From contig NZ_KI912148.1 in NCBI RefSeq assembly GCF_000517105.1, forward strand, positions 2,239,706 to 2,303,705: a stretch of 64,000 bases of DNA, read 5' to 3'. The position numbers and the translations under genes are program-made. This stretch comes from Fischerella sp. PCC 9605 (GTDB lineage Bacteria; Cyanobacteriota; Cyanobacteriia; Cyanobacteriales; Nostocaceae). Below the pieces are notes generated by a model that had not been told where the DNA came from, searched no databases, and was given only the letters and a program-made list of their open reading frames with translations. Positions 25,761-33,738 of this stretch are shown here, piece by piece. The first letter of the stretch is position 1. Each line of letters opens with the position of its first letter.

Positions 25761-27350
25761 TTACAACGGACGGTAGACGCGGTAATTGATATTAGGAAAT
25801 ACATTGTCCATAAATTCGACTTTTTCTAACCAACCACTATCGATTTTGCCGATATTAATATCTTCGTAGAGCTTATTAAAACGCATCAAGTGCGATCGCG
25901 TCCGTCTGACTGCATAGGGTACCATCGTTCCCGTCCGCATAATAAACGCCCAGTCAGAAGATTGTGCTAAAAGCAACTCTCGCGCTGCTTGGTTAAGCGC
26001 TTTCCACTCCAGTTCATCGACTGCTTCTCTTTTAGAGAGTTCAATCATGCGTTCGGCAGCTTTATGCAAATGTGGGTAAATCCACGCATTTGTGTCGTTT
26101 AACCAATACTCATGGAAACCTTTGAAACCCCAACTAGACTGAGAGGGACGGCAAACCTGCTGAGTCGGATATGCGCGTAAATAATCAGCCAAGTGAGTCA
26201 TTTGATATGTTTGTTGGTCATACCAGGACTTGCGGAACAGGTAATCAATAAACCAAGGCCCCTCATACCACCAGTGTCCAAATAATTCTGCATCGTAGGG
26301 CGAAACCACAATTGGTGGACGCTGCATTATACCGTAGAGATGCCCAACTTGCTGCTCGCGATTATACATAAAATTAGCAGAATGTTCAGCAGCTTTTTCC
26401 CTTGCCCAGTAGGGATCGTAGAGTGCTTTATCTCCTAGACCTAAGCCACGACCAGTAATTTTATGATATTTAATACCAGTATTTTTTCGCTGACCGTTGG
26501 GCATAATGTAGGGCTTGATATACTCATATTCAGCTTCCCAGCCCAAGTCTTTGTAAAACTCTCGGTATTCCGGCGCACCAGGATAACCTACTTCCGAAGA
26601 CCACACCTGTTGAGAAGATTCATGATCGCGTCCAAAAGCAGCTACACCAGTTTCTGTAAAAATAGGGGCATAAGTGCCAAAGCGTGGACGAGGACGAGCA
26701 TAGAGGATACCATGTCCATCAATGAGAAAGTAGCGTAATCCAACATCTGCCAGCATCCGCTCTAAACCTTCATAGTAGGCACATTCTGGCAACCAAATAC
26801 CCCTAGGAGGACAACCAAAATTTTCCTCGTAGTGTTCATATGCTACCTTCAACTGTGCCCACACTGCTTGCGGATACATTTTCATGAGTGGTAAGTAACC
26901 GTGAGTAGCACCGCATGTAATGATTTCGAGGTTATTTGTGTCTTGGAACTGCTTAAAAGCTGTCACCAAGTCACCTTTGTAGCGTTCCCAGATTTGTCGC
27001 GTGGCGTTAAATTCACTAGCGTAATGTTCGGCTAGATATTTGATATGACCATGATGAGAATTATGCTCAATTTCAAGCTCTGCAAGTTCTTCCAGCTTTG
27101 CTAAATGAGCATCGTAGCGCTCTTGCAGCAGAGGATCGCGCAGCATTGACACTAGCGGTGGTGTCATGCTCATCGTGATTTTAAAGTCAATCCCGTCTCG
27201 CTTTAACCCTTCAAAAACTCGTAATAAAGGTATGTAAGTTTCTGTAATGGCTTCATAAAGCCATTCTTCCTCCAACACATAGTCACTTTCTGGGTGACGG
27301 ACGAAGGGGAGATGTGCGTGCAGTACTAGCGCAACGTAGCCAATAGCCAT
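25761..27350 (-). CDS. GH57 1,4-alpha-glucan branching enzyme
   Basis: 529 residues, the family length. The start GYVALVLHAHLPFVRHPE is the GH57 opening; the catalytic glutamate is in GIWLPECAYYEG (about residue 190) and the acid/base aspartate in SPYDAELFGHWWYEGP (about residue 350). The C-terminal part is the DUF1957 helical domain. It would introduce alpha-1,6 branches into glycogen. The window also carries the unrelated GH13 enzyme glgB at 50.5 kb, so this organism has both branching-enzyme types. Confidence 0.92.
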   Translation of the reverse strand: MAIGYVALVLHAHLPFVRHPESDYVLEEEWLYEAITETYIPLLRVFEGLKRDGIDFKITMSMTPPLVSMLRDPLLQERYDAHLAKLEELAELEIEHNSHHGHIKYLAEHYASEFNATRQIWERYKGDLVTAFKQFQDTNNLEIITCGATHGYLPLMKMYPQAVWAQLKVAYEHYEENFGCPPRGIWLPECAYYEGLERMLADVGLRYFLIDGHGILYARPRPRFGTYAPIFTETGVAAFGRDHESSQQVWSSEVGYPGAPEYREFYKDLGWEAEYEYIKPYIMPNGQRKNTGIKYHKITGRGLGLGDKALYDPYWAREKAAEHSANFMYNREQQVGHLYGIMQRPPIVVSPYDAELFGHWWYEGPWFIDYLFRKSWYDQQTYQMTHLADYLRAYPTQQVCRPSQSSWGFKGFHEYWLNDTNAWIYPHLHKAAERMIELSKREAVDELEWKALNQAARELLLAQSSDWAFIMRTGTMVPYAVRRTRSHLMRFNKLYEDINIGKIDSGWLEKVEFMDNVFPNINYRVYRPL

Positions 27351-27845
27351 AATGATTCCGGGGTGGTACTAAAAAATATATCGAAGGATGGGGATTTGGC
27401 AGAAGTTAACAATATTTTAAGACTTTCTGGGGATCGTAACAGGCTTTAGCCAACACTTTACAGTGGCTAATACTCCACACTAGGAAAGGGAAAAAGGCAA
27501 AAGGTAGAACAAGCCAGTCTTTTCATCTATTTTTTGTCAACGGTATTTTGTCTTTTGCAAAGCAAAAAGCTAGATTTGCAGGAAAAAGACTAAGGTAGAA
27601 AAGGTGAAAAGTGTTTGTCCTTTTCTTCTACTTCTATTCCCGCAAGAAGTTTGTTGTTAGCTTATCTTGTTATTGGTCTCCTGAAACATAAGGACATTAT
27701 TAAAAGTGAAAAAGCAAATTGCTTTTTTTTCTTGCCGAGCAGTAATTTATTTCATCCCCTTTTTCTGATGTTTTCGGCTATTAAAGCAAATAATCGAGGC
27801 TGGCGATCGCACCCTTGGCCAACGGCGCACAATACCCGAAGCGCT
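27351..27845. other. Intergenic region upstream of the GH57 gene
   Basis: 495 bases, mostly AT-rich. A short hairpin AAAAAGCAAATTGCTTTTTTT lies at about 27709-27728 and could terminate transcription. A plus-strand ORF at 27615-27941 has random-looking composition and overlaps the next gene, so it is not accepted. Confidence 0.4.
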
Positions 27846-28043
27846 CTACTTATCCTGTTTATCCTCATCAAGTGCCTTTTGGATTGCTTGCCTACAGAAT
27901 TCAGCAGGGTTATCTTTTGCTTTTACCTTATCTTTCATTGACTTAGGCATTTTGATAGTCATACTTTCAGTCAATGGTTCCTCTTTGTCAGTTTTATATC
28001 CGTAATTTTTAATATTAGGATTACCGCGATTGTCTTTTGCCAC
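27846..28043 (-). CDS. Small basic/acidic hypothetical protein
   Basis: 65 residues starting with GTG at 28041-28043. The product is highly charged: MAKDNRGNPNIKNYGYKTDK, then ESMTIKMPKSMKDKVKAKDN, then AEFCRQAIQKALDEDKQ. The pattern (short beta strand TIKMP, then two helices) resembles ribbon-helix-helix DNA-binding proteins such as antitoxins, but no toxin gene is adjacent. It diverges from the gene at 28164. Confidence 0.5.
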   Translation of the reverse strand: MAKDNRGNPNIKNYGYKTDKEEPLTESMTIKMPKSMKDKVKAKDNPAEFCRQAIQKALDEDKQDK

Positions 28044-28163
28044 TTCACACTAATTAATATACCTGGACTAATTGGTGTACCTATTGAATAATATTTAATT
28101 GGTAGCTATGTCATCCGCCAAGAGTCTATAGCTACCAGTCCCAACTAACAATGAGACAACTAT

Positions 28164-28544
28164 ATGATGACACGCAAAGAACTAGAAGCGCTATCGCTTG
28201 AAGACTTACGCGCTATAGCTTCTCACTATGGAGTGCAACCATTAGCTAGCTGCGGTAAATCTGAAGCTTGGATTACAGTACTAACTAGCTTTCCTTATCG
28301 TGCTATTGACCAGATGAGAGAGGGTATCGGCTTACATTCACCAGGAATTGAAATCTACAAGCACATCACAGTAGCACTTGACATGATGGGAGAACCTACA
28401 GAAAGTCAGATGGGACTGCTTAGGTTAACTAAGGAGGAGGAATACTTTGAGGATGAACAGCTTAGGTTTTATCAGGACAAAATGTACAAGCTATACAGGG
28501 TAAAAATATTGTTGCATGAAGCGATAAAGATTATAGCTAGCTAA
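28164..28544 (+). CDS. Hypothetical protein with SAP/LEM-like N-terminus
   Basis: 126 residues. The N-terminal 40 (KELEALSLEDLRAIASHYGV ... CGKSEAWITVL) has the helix-extended loop-helix pattern of SAP-type DNA-binding motifs. The C-terminal half is helical and charged, with no recognised domain. Such proteins are common in accessory or phage-derived DNA. A repeat of MITE type starts immediately after the stop. Confidence 0.5.
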   Translation: MMTRKELEALSLEDLRAIASHYGVQPLASCGKSEAWITVLTSFPYRAIDQMREGIGLHSPGIEIYKHITVALDMMGEPTESQMGLLRLTKEEEYFEDEQLRFYQDKMYKLYRVKILLHEAIKIIAS

Positions 28545-28550
28545 TACCAA

Positions 28551-28655
28551 GTTGTGGTCAGATATAGCAATTCGTGCCCTCTCCCCCTCCCCTGTCCCAA
28601 ATAGGGAGAGGGCGGGGTGAGGGAAGTACTATCTTTGACTGCAACCTAGTATAAG
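28551..28655. repeat. Dispersed MITE-like repeat, GTTGCAGTCAAA family, copy 1
   Basis: Starts ATACCAAGTTGTGGTCA and ends TTTGACTGCAACCTAGTAT, inexact inverted repeats. The middle is a CCCTCTCCC...GGGAGAGGG inverted repeat shared with the copies at 33206 and 47870. The rest of the 28545-28900 gap contains the hairpin and tandem repeat listed separately. Confidence 0.65.
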
Positions 28656-28696
28656 CTTGCCCGATCGCATTATTTAACCCTCCATATCTCATAGTA

Positions 28697-28727
28697 AAAA
28701 TCGTCAGACATGGTGTCTGACGATTTT
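28697..28727. terminator. Perfect hairpin, possible bidirectional terminator
   Basis: AAAATCGTCAGACA-TGG-TGTCTGACGATTTT, a 14-bp perfect stem with A and T runs on the outer edges, so it could terminate in either direction. Confidence 0.6.
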
Positions 28728-28805
28728 AGACATAAGATACAGCTAGACGGTAGATAGGTAAAAATGCTTGAGAAAAATGATTAATAAAATTGATTGAAAA
28801 AGCTA

Positions 28806-28847
28806 CTTCAACCATTTCAACCATTTCAACCATTTCAACCATTTGTT
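28806..28847. repeat. Tandem CATTTCAACC decamer, four copies
   Basis: Four direct repeats of the 10-mer CATTTCAACC, the last one degenerate. No spacers, so not a CRISPR array. The function is unknown; it lies between the hairpin and tRNA-Ser. Confidence 0.75.
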
Positions 28848-28900
28848 TAACCAAGTCGTGTTGACTAAAAAAGCTAAAAGTCTTATGTAGCAAGGTAAAC

Positions 28901-28984
28901 GGAGAGGGGGGGATTCGAACCCCCGTTAGGTTGCCCTAAAACGCATTTCGAGTGCGCCGCATTCAACCACTCTGCCACCTCTCC
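28901..28984 (-). tRNA. tRNA-Ser (anticodon CGA)
   Basis: On the minus strand the sequence begins GGAGAGGTGGCAGAGTGGTT and ends CCTCTCC, which pair as the acceptor stem. The D arm, a long variable arm typical of class II serine tRNAs and the T loop GGTTCGAATCC are present. The anticodon stem GCGCA/TGCGT encloses CTCGAAA, giving anticodon CGA (codon UCG). The terminal CCA is not encoded. Confidence 0.95.
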
Positions 28985-29187
28985 AGGTGATGGAGATACA
29001 CAGTATACTCCAAAATTATATTAAATAGCATTCTTTTCCAGCGTAGCACGATATGAAGATAAGTCTATATCTGGCGATCGCAATAGACTGATATTTTCAT
29101 AAAGTTGTCAGGGAATTATAAATACGGCCTAGCACCAATGCAAATTAAGCAATACTGTTGAAGTGAGAGAGCCAGAGGCTCTTGATT

Positions 29188-29216
29188 CTCGTTACCAGGT
29201 TGAACCTGGTAACGAG
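29188..29216. repeat. Perfect 29-bp palindrome (CTCGTTACCAGGTT...)
   Basis: CTCGTTACCAGGTT directly followed by its complement GAACCTGGTAACGAG. It would extrude a cruciform or strong RNA hairpin. It looks like a dispersed intergenic palindrome; no gene is within 70 bases on its right. Confidence 0.7.
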
Positions 29217-29286
29217 GGTGAGGGTGGTAGGCTTGCCTGTGAGCACCTGCAACTGCTGCAAGATGTGAATCAAGGCAATCAAAATC

Positions 29287-29793
29287 TCAATTTTTTTTCT
29301 CACTATTTCCAGGAGTAGGTTTTAACTTGTTGAGATTATCGCCGCTAATAGAGTAGGCTGCACCAAAACCAATCACAAAACGCCCTTGTTGAGGAGTGAG
29401 TTTAAAAATGCGAAAATCAAGTAAACTGCTTAATACTTCGATAATTTCACCAAAACGAGCATGAAATTGATTAACGATTTCCTGCCATGTATCAGTTTCG
29501 CGCTCTATCAAGGTTGCCGTACAATCAAAAGTTAAACGACGACGGGCAAAAATTTGTTCTGTTTTAGCTTCATCTTCAATCAACATCACACTGGCATGAG
29601 GATTAACAGAAAGGTTTTGAGTGTGAGTTGAAAGACCGCTGACATAAATATAGATGTTTTTTGATTCATCCATTACAAAAGGAGCATAGCTAGCATCGGG
29701 TATTCCTTGATTGCTAGCCGTGCTGATAATTGCACTTTGGAATTTTTGAATAAAAACTTCGTACTCTGCTTGGGCTTTTTCGATATTGTTCAT
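29287..29793 (-). CDS. HugZ-family pyridoxamine 5'-phosphate-oxidase-like protein
   Basis: Start at ATG 29793 (168 residues); the longer ORF begins in an STRR array. SYAPFVMDESKNIYIYVSGLS, NPHASVMLIEDE and FARRRLTFDCTA fit the split-barrel flavin-binding fold of HugZ-type haem-handling or putative haem-degrading proteins, and GRFVIGFGAAYSI matches their C-terminal signature. It follows the LuxR gene by about 60 bases on the same strand and is probably last in that operon. Whether it binds haem or FMN cannot be told. Confidence 0.75.
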   Translation of the reverse strand: MNNIEKAQAEYEVFIQKFQSAIISTASNQGIPDASYAPFVMDESKNIYIYVSGLSTHTQNLSVNPHASVMLIEDEAKTEQIFARRRLTFDCTATLIERETDTWQEIVNQFHARFGEIIEVLSSLLDFRIFKLTPQQGRFVIGFGAAYSISGDNLNKLKPTPGNSEKKN

Positions 29794-29799
29794 GTTATT

Positions 29800-29853
29800 T
29801 GTTGGTTGTTGGTGTTGGTTGGAATAATACCAAACAACTAACAACCAACAACA
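29800..29853. repeat. STRR hairpin in the LuxR-HugZ gap
   Basis: TTGTTGGTTG units, a centre near TTGGAATAATACCAAAC and complementary CAACTAACAACCAAC units. It separates two genes of the same apparent operon and may attenuate or process the transcript. Confidence 0.6.
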
Positions 29854-30477
29854 TTACAACATAATCAAACCTAGCCGCACACCAACAGTTACAGCCTCAG
29901 TACGTGTTGAGACACCCAGTTTTTGAAAGATAGAAGAGACGTGAAATTTAACAGTATGCTCAGAGATTTGCAAGCGTTTGGCGATCGCCTTATTACTTAG
30001 CCCAGAACCAAGCATGTCTAAAACCTCGATTTCTCGGGGTGTCAATGCTTGCACTGGGTTAAGCAAGGCTGGATTTGATGCACTTAACTCTGGCAGATTC
30101 AGCAAATATTCAACAGCATCGGGGTGCAAAACTACTAATCCAGAAGCTACCGCCTCAACAGTGGCAATAATTTCGGACTCTGTGCAGACATTCAATAATA
30201 CACCTCGTACACCAGCACGCAGCGCCGCTTCTAAGTCAATACTCTTACTTTCATCAACAATAACGATGATTGCAGTTGGGTATTGCTGCTTCCACTCTAT
30301 ATCTTGAGGATGACCGCTTAAATCAAGCAGCACCACATCAGGTTGTAATTGGGTAATTTCCGTAGAATCTAACTCTGAAGCACTGCCCACTACAACTAGC
30401 CTGGGATCGCTTGTTAGTACAGCAAATAATCCTGCCCGTATTACAGAGGAAGCAGCAACAACCAGCACGCGAATCAT
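29854..30477 (-). CDS. LuxR/NarL-type response regulator with atypical receiver
   Basis: 207 residues. The C-terminal HTH is clear (LTPREIEVLDMLGSGLSNKA, ISEHTVKFHVSSIFQKLGV, about residues 145-195). The N-terminal domain folds like a receiver: the phosphoacceptor-like D is present in VVLLDLSG, but the paired acidic residues normally found after the first strand are replaced (VLVVAASSVIRAGL), so aspartyl phosphorylation is doubtful. It overlaps the upstream S1C protease gene by four bases, so the two are translationally coupled. It probably regulates that protease cluster. Confidence 0.85.
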   Translation of the reverse strand: MIRVLVVAASSVIRAGLFAVLTSDPRLVVVGSASELDSTEITQLQPDVVLLDLSGHPQDIEWKQQYPTAIIVIVDESKSIDLEAALRAGVRGVLLNVCTESEIIATVEAVASGLVVLHPDAVEYLLNLPELSASNPALLNPVQALTPREIEVLDMLGSGLSNKAIAKRLQISEHTVKFHVSSIFQKLGVSTRTEAVTVGVRLGLIML

Positions 30478-31043
30478 GTCAACCCCAACTGCGAACGACT
30501 GGGATCGCCCAGAAACTGCTTTACACTCGAAATGGGAATTGCTACAGCCAAACCATAAGCAATCATGGTGTTAATACCCATAACTCGACCGAGACAGTCG
30601 GCAAGCGGGCCCCCGGAATTACCAGGATATAGGCGAATATCAGCCATTAGCGCACGTTGATTATGAGTGTGGACTATCCCGGTTGTGACAGCACCTGTAT
30701 CAGCAAAAGGATTACCCACTGCCAAGACTAATTCACCTACTCGCAATACATCATAGTTGCCTATACTTGCAGTTGGTAAATCCGTAGCGGCAATTTTCAG
30801 GGCGGCTAAATCTCGCTGTGGATCAAAATGCGTGCGTACAGCATCAAAGACTCTACCATCTGCAAGTTCGACGGTTATTTTTTTACTAATAGCGACGTGA
30901 GCATTAGTGATAATTAATCCGTCAGATTGCCAAATCACACCAGAACCGCCTCCCCAAGAACCGCTACGCACTTTGACAGTAATATCTCGCAGTTTTTGAG
31001 CCACTATTGCCAATTCAGCAGCGATGTTAGTAAATGTAGTCAT
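30474..31043 (-). CDS. S1C trypsin-like serine protease without PDZ domain
   Basis: 189 residues, a bare HtrA-type protease domain. The triad is complete: His in IITNAHVAIS, Asp in QRDLAALKI and Ser in YPGNSGGPLAD. There is no signal peptide and no PDZ domain, so it is short compared with DegP/HtrA proteins. The gene overlaps the LuxR gene downstream and follows a PDZ-containing homologue whose own triad is lost. The pair may act together, with one partner supplying catalysis and the other substrate or partner binding (inference). Confidence 0.88.
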   Translation of the reverse strand: MTTFTNIAAELAIVAQKLRDITVKVRSGSWGGGSGVIWQSDGLIITNAHVAISKKITVELADGRVFDAVRTHFDPQRDLAALKIAATDLPTASIGNYDVLRVGELVLAVGNPFADTGAVTTGIVHTHNQRALMADIRLYPGNSGGPLADCLGRVMGINTMIAYGLAVAIPISSVKQFLGDPSRSQLGLT

Positions 31044-31059
31044 TAGTCAAGAGTCAAGA

Positions 31060-31120
31060 GTAATTAATTATTAGTTATTAGTTAGTAGTTAGTGGTTAGT
31101 GGTTAGTGGTTAGTAGTTAT
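31060..31120. repeat. STRR run (TTAGTGG/TTAGTAG) between the protease genes
   Basis: TTATTAG, TTAGTAG and TTAGTGG units in tandem, followed by a CTCCCCAT repeat. It fills most of the 105-base gap between the two protease genes. Confidence 0.65.
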
Positions 31121-31148
31121 TTCTCTCCATCTCCCCATCCCCCACTCC

Positions 31149-32057
31149 TTATTCCTTGGTGGGTCGTTCGCCGACTGCGATCGCTAACTCAACTAAAGCG
31201 CCACCCCGCACAACCTGCGCTTTGACGGTTTTGCCAACGCGATCGCCACTATTTAATAGCGCCAACACATCACCCGTATCGCTGACAGGAACGTCATCTA
31301 AAGACACCAACACATCCCCAAGCAAAACACCTGCATTTTCAGCCGGGCCATTTGCTTCTACATTGACTACGATCACTCCAGTAGCAGAAGTTAAATTGAG
31401 TGCCGCTTTCAGATTTTTGGGTAAGCGTACGGGTTGCATTCCTACACCCAAATAGCCTCTGGTAATGCGTCCTTTTGCAAGTAATTGGTCAAGCACCCGA
31501 TTTATCGTCGCAGCAGGGATAGTCAATGCAGTACCACGCCGACCGGATGTATTCATGCCTACCACGGAACCAGCAGCGTCTACAAGGGGGCTACCAAAAA
31601 AGCCAGGATAAAGTGTAATATCTGGGCGAATAAACTGGTCAATATTACCGCCGCTCATACTCCGCCAAGCACCACGAATCACACTTACTGCACCCATCGC
31701 GGCCATTAAATTACCATCGTTTCCTCTGGCGATCGCAACTACCAAATGACCTACCTTTAAGGAAGTTGCATCGCCAATTTTCGCAACTGGTAATTCTACA
31801 TTTTGTAGATTAAGAACAGCTACATCCGTGCTAGGGTCACGACCTAGTATATTGGCTGATACTGTACTACCATCTGGCAAAGTGACGATAATATCCTCAG
31901 AGCGCCCAAGATTTTCATCAGAAGTAACAATGATACCAGAGCGCCAGTGGATACCGCTTGTGGACATACGAGTGTGAGAGTCAATAGAAACAACAGTAGT
32001 TCCAACCTGCTCTACGATATCGCCCAAATTCTGGGAAAGCGCCATTAATGAGGACAT
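31149..32057 (-). CDS. HtrA-like PDZ protein with missing catalytic residues (pseudoprotease)
   Basis: 302 residues: a trypsin-like domain (about 1-185) and a PDZ domain (about 195-290, RGYLGVGMQPVRLP ... GVIVVNVEANGPAENAGVLLGDV). Aligned with its neighbour, the catalytic His position is Glu (GIIVTSDENL instead of GLIITNAHV) and the nucleophile Ser is Phe (YPGFFGSPL instead of YPGNSGGPL); only the Asp (STDVAVLNL) remains. It should be proteolytically dead but able to bind peptides through PDZ. The frame is intact, suggesting selection for a non-catalytic role. Confidence 0.85.
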   Translation of the reverse strand: MSSLMALSQNLGDIVEQVGTTVVSIDSHTRMSTSGIHWRSGIIVTSDENLGRSEDIIVTLPDGSTVSANILGRDPSTDVAVLNLQNVELPVAKIGDATSLKVGHLVVAIARGNDGNLMAAMGAVSVIRGAWRSMSGGNIDQFIRPDITLYPGFFGSPLVDAAGSVVGMNTSGRRGTALTIPAATINRVLDQLLAKGRITRGYLGVGMQPVRLPKNLKAALNLTSATGVIVVNVEANGPAENAGVLLGDVLVSLDDVPVSDTGDVLALLNSGDRVGKTVKAQVVRGGALVELAIAVGERPTKE

Positions 32058-32077
32058 AGAATTTCTCCGAAGGTTTG

Positions 32078-32158
32078 TTAGTGGTTAGTGGTTAGTAGTT
32101 AGTAGTTAGTGGTTGTTGGGAAAAGTAATCAAACAACTACCAACTATCAACAAAGAAC
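32078..32158. repeat. STRR hairpin upstream of the PDZ protein gene
   Basis: TTAGTGG/TTAGTAG units, then TTGTTGGGAAAAG, then complementary CAACTACCAACTATC units. No other feature was seen in 32058-32302. Confidence 0.6.
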
Positions 32159-32769
32159 AAATCTAAACCACCAACCAATCTCATAGTGGCGTTTTATCTG
32201 CACAGATAACATCGGAAAAATGGGGAGAATTCATCCTAGACAAATGGCTAGGCAAGTAAAGGATATGATTTATGGGAACGCCACAAATAGCCTTTACTAA
32301 AGTTAACTAAATATTCTGTTAAATTGCTTTTGAATACCCACAAACGCCAGGGAAAAGAAGGCATATATTGCACTCGCCATAATTGCTACAACTGCACAAG
32401 CAGCCAAAACCGCTAAAACTATCACCACTCCATCTTGCTCAATCATGCCCAAACAAAGAGCAACTATAACAATGGCAGGTGGAAGATTACCAAAGGGAAT
32501 TGGTAGTGCAATGATAATAGCAAGGATAAAAAAAATTAATGCGATAAAGCGTTGTGCTAGAGGTGAAGCGACTAATTTCCAGCGCGGACGAATTATACGC
32601 TCAAATCTTTCTAAAATCAGCAAAATTTTATGAATCAGCTTCTCAAAATCCTTGCGTTTTAACGAGCGATTAGCTATCCAACTAGGTAAAAAGGGCTTGG
32701 AGAAACCCAAGAGTAACTGTCCTGAAACTATGATTAAAGGAATACCGATAATGGCAGAAACTCCAGCTA

Positions 32770-32895
32770 CTAGCGTGACCGGGCTAATTTGATGCAATAT
32801 GATTTTCTTGTGGGATAGGCGTCTCGCCTGTCCGATGCGGGCAAGATGCCCGCACCACAAAAATTTATTGCACTATTTTAAGACGGTCACGCCAC
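32770..32895. mobile_element. 126-bp MITE, copy 1 in exoD
   Basis: Ends CTAGCGTGACC and the complement of GTGGCGTGACC; flanked by TA (32768-32769 and 32896-32897). The middle folds on itself (GTGGGATAGGCG and GATGCCCGCACCAC arms). The TA duplication and size suggest a non-autonomous derivative of an IS630/Tc1-type element. Confidence 0.8.
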
Positions 32896-32897
32896 TA

Positions 32898-33023
32898 CTA
32901 GCGTGACCGGGCTAATTTGATGCAATATGATTTTCTTGTGGGATAGGCGTCTCGCCTGTCCGATGCGGGCAAGATGCCCGCACCACAAAAATTTATTGCA
33001 CTATTTTAAGACGGTCACGCCAC
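32898..33023. mobile_element. 126-bp MITE, copy 2 in exoD (tandem)
   Basis: Essentially identical to copy 1 and directly adjacent, sharing the central TA; the array is TA-element-TA-element-TA with a period of 128 bp. A related copy is at 56745-56874. Confidence 0.8.
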
Positions 33024-33205
33024 TACAGGCAGTGGTAAAGCTTCTGGTAATGCACAAATAAGTAAGACTGGAGCAAAAGAGCGATCGCCCAAAGCATTAA
33101 CAAAATCTTTGAGGTAAATACGCTCTCCAGAATGCTGTTCTAAGAAATTCCGCAGTAATTTGGATGTTTGTAATTCTTTCGATAAACCTTTGGGCATATG
33201 GGATG

Positions 33206-33331
33206 ATACTAAGTTGCAGTCAAAAATAGTACTTCCCTCACCCCGCCTGCCGGCACCCCTCTCCCAATTTGGGAGAGGGGAAGGGGAGAGGGCACGAATT
33301 GCTATTGCTATGTCTGAACGTAACTTGCTAT
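33206..33331. repeat. Dispersed MITE-like repeat, GTTGCAGTCAAA family, copy 2
   Basis: Starts ATACTAAGTTGCAGTCAAAA and ends at TAACTTGCTAT; the middle holds CCCCTCTCCC...GGGAGAGGGG. It sits just upstream of the exoD ATG and probably replaced the native leader. A longer exoD ORF that starts at 33449 reads through it and is not the native start. Confidence 0.7.
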
Positions 33332-33445
33332 GAAGTAGATATGCTCCGTAACTTAGTTTGCAATCGGTATAATTAATTTCAACAACTGAAGAAAAAGTGG
33401 GCGATCGCGTGATGGCTATATCTAAACGGAAGATACATCTTGCTG

Positions 33446-33625
33446 TCATGGCGAGTGAGTATCGGCATCATTACCGCTAAAAATTGTTTGCAACAGATTC
33501 CTGATGAAAAATAAAAAAGTTGCAACTACCAACAGCAGCATTAAGCCTGCCAAAGCAGCAAAGGGGTATAAAATTAACAGCAGTAAAAATACAAGCAAGA
33601 AGGTAGTTACTAGTGTATTTTTCAT
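33446..33625 (-). CDS. Small hydrophobic membrane protein, 59 residues
   Basis: ATG at 33623-33625, TGA at 33446-33448. Two hydrophobic stretches (TTFLLVFLLLLILYPFAAL and GLMLLLVVATFLFFIRNLL) suggest a two-helix hairpin protein with a short polar tail. It lies upstream of the exoD remnant in the same direction. No family is recognised; hydrophobic AT-rich ORFs can arise by chance, so support is moderate. Confidence 0.45.
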   Translation of the reverse strand: MKNTLVTTFLLVFLLLLILYPFAALAGLMLLLVVATFLFFIRNLLQTIFSGNDADTHSP

Positions 33626-33738
33626 TTTTTTAGCTCATTTAGAGTTTATATTTTAAATTTCAACAATCTACTAGTAAGGTCTACCACATCCAAAGAAGGA
33701 ATTGTTTATCTTGCTTTGGTCGTAACAATCAGTATCAG

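Larger units (their letters stand above)
32303..33197 (-). pseudogene. exoD: exoD (exopolysaccharide synthesis) split by two tandem MITEs
   Basis: The N-terminal part starts at ATG 33197 (MPKGLSKELQTSKLLRNFL) and reads to LICALPEALPLPVVA, where a TGA from the insert ends it at 33015. The C-terminal part resumes after the insert with GVSAIIGIPLIIVSGQLLLG and continues through four membrane helices to 32303. Removing 256 bp (two 126-bp elements plus two TA copies) rejoins LPLPVAGVSAIIG in frame, the normal ExoD sequence. ExoD-type membrane proteins are linked to exopolysaccharide production. A second repeat lies nine bases upstream of the start codon. Confidence 0.85.

Noticed and set aside
27615..27941. 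108-codon plus-strand ORF
   Set aside because: Random-looking composition and overlap with a better supported minus-strand gene.
28806..28847. Short direct repeats resembling a CRISPR start
   Set aside because: Repeats are 10 bp and contiguous, with no spacers and no cas genes.
33015..33449. Longer exoD start at 33449
   Set aside because: The extra N-terminus is translated from a dispersed repeat and the family begins at the internal MPKGLS start.
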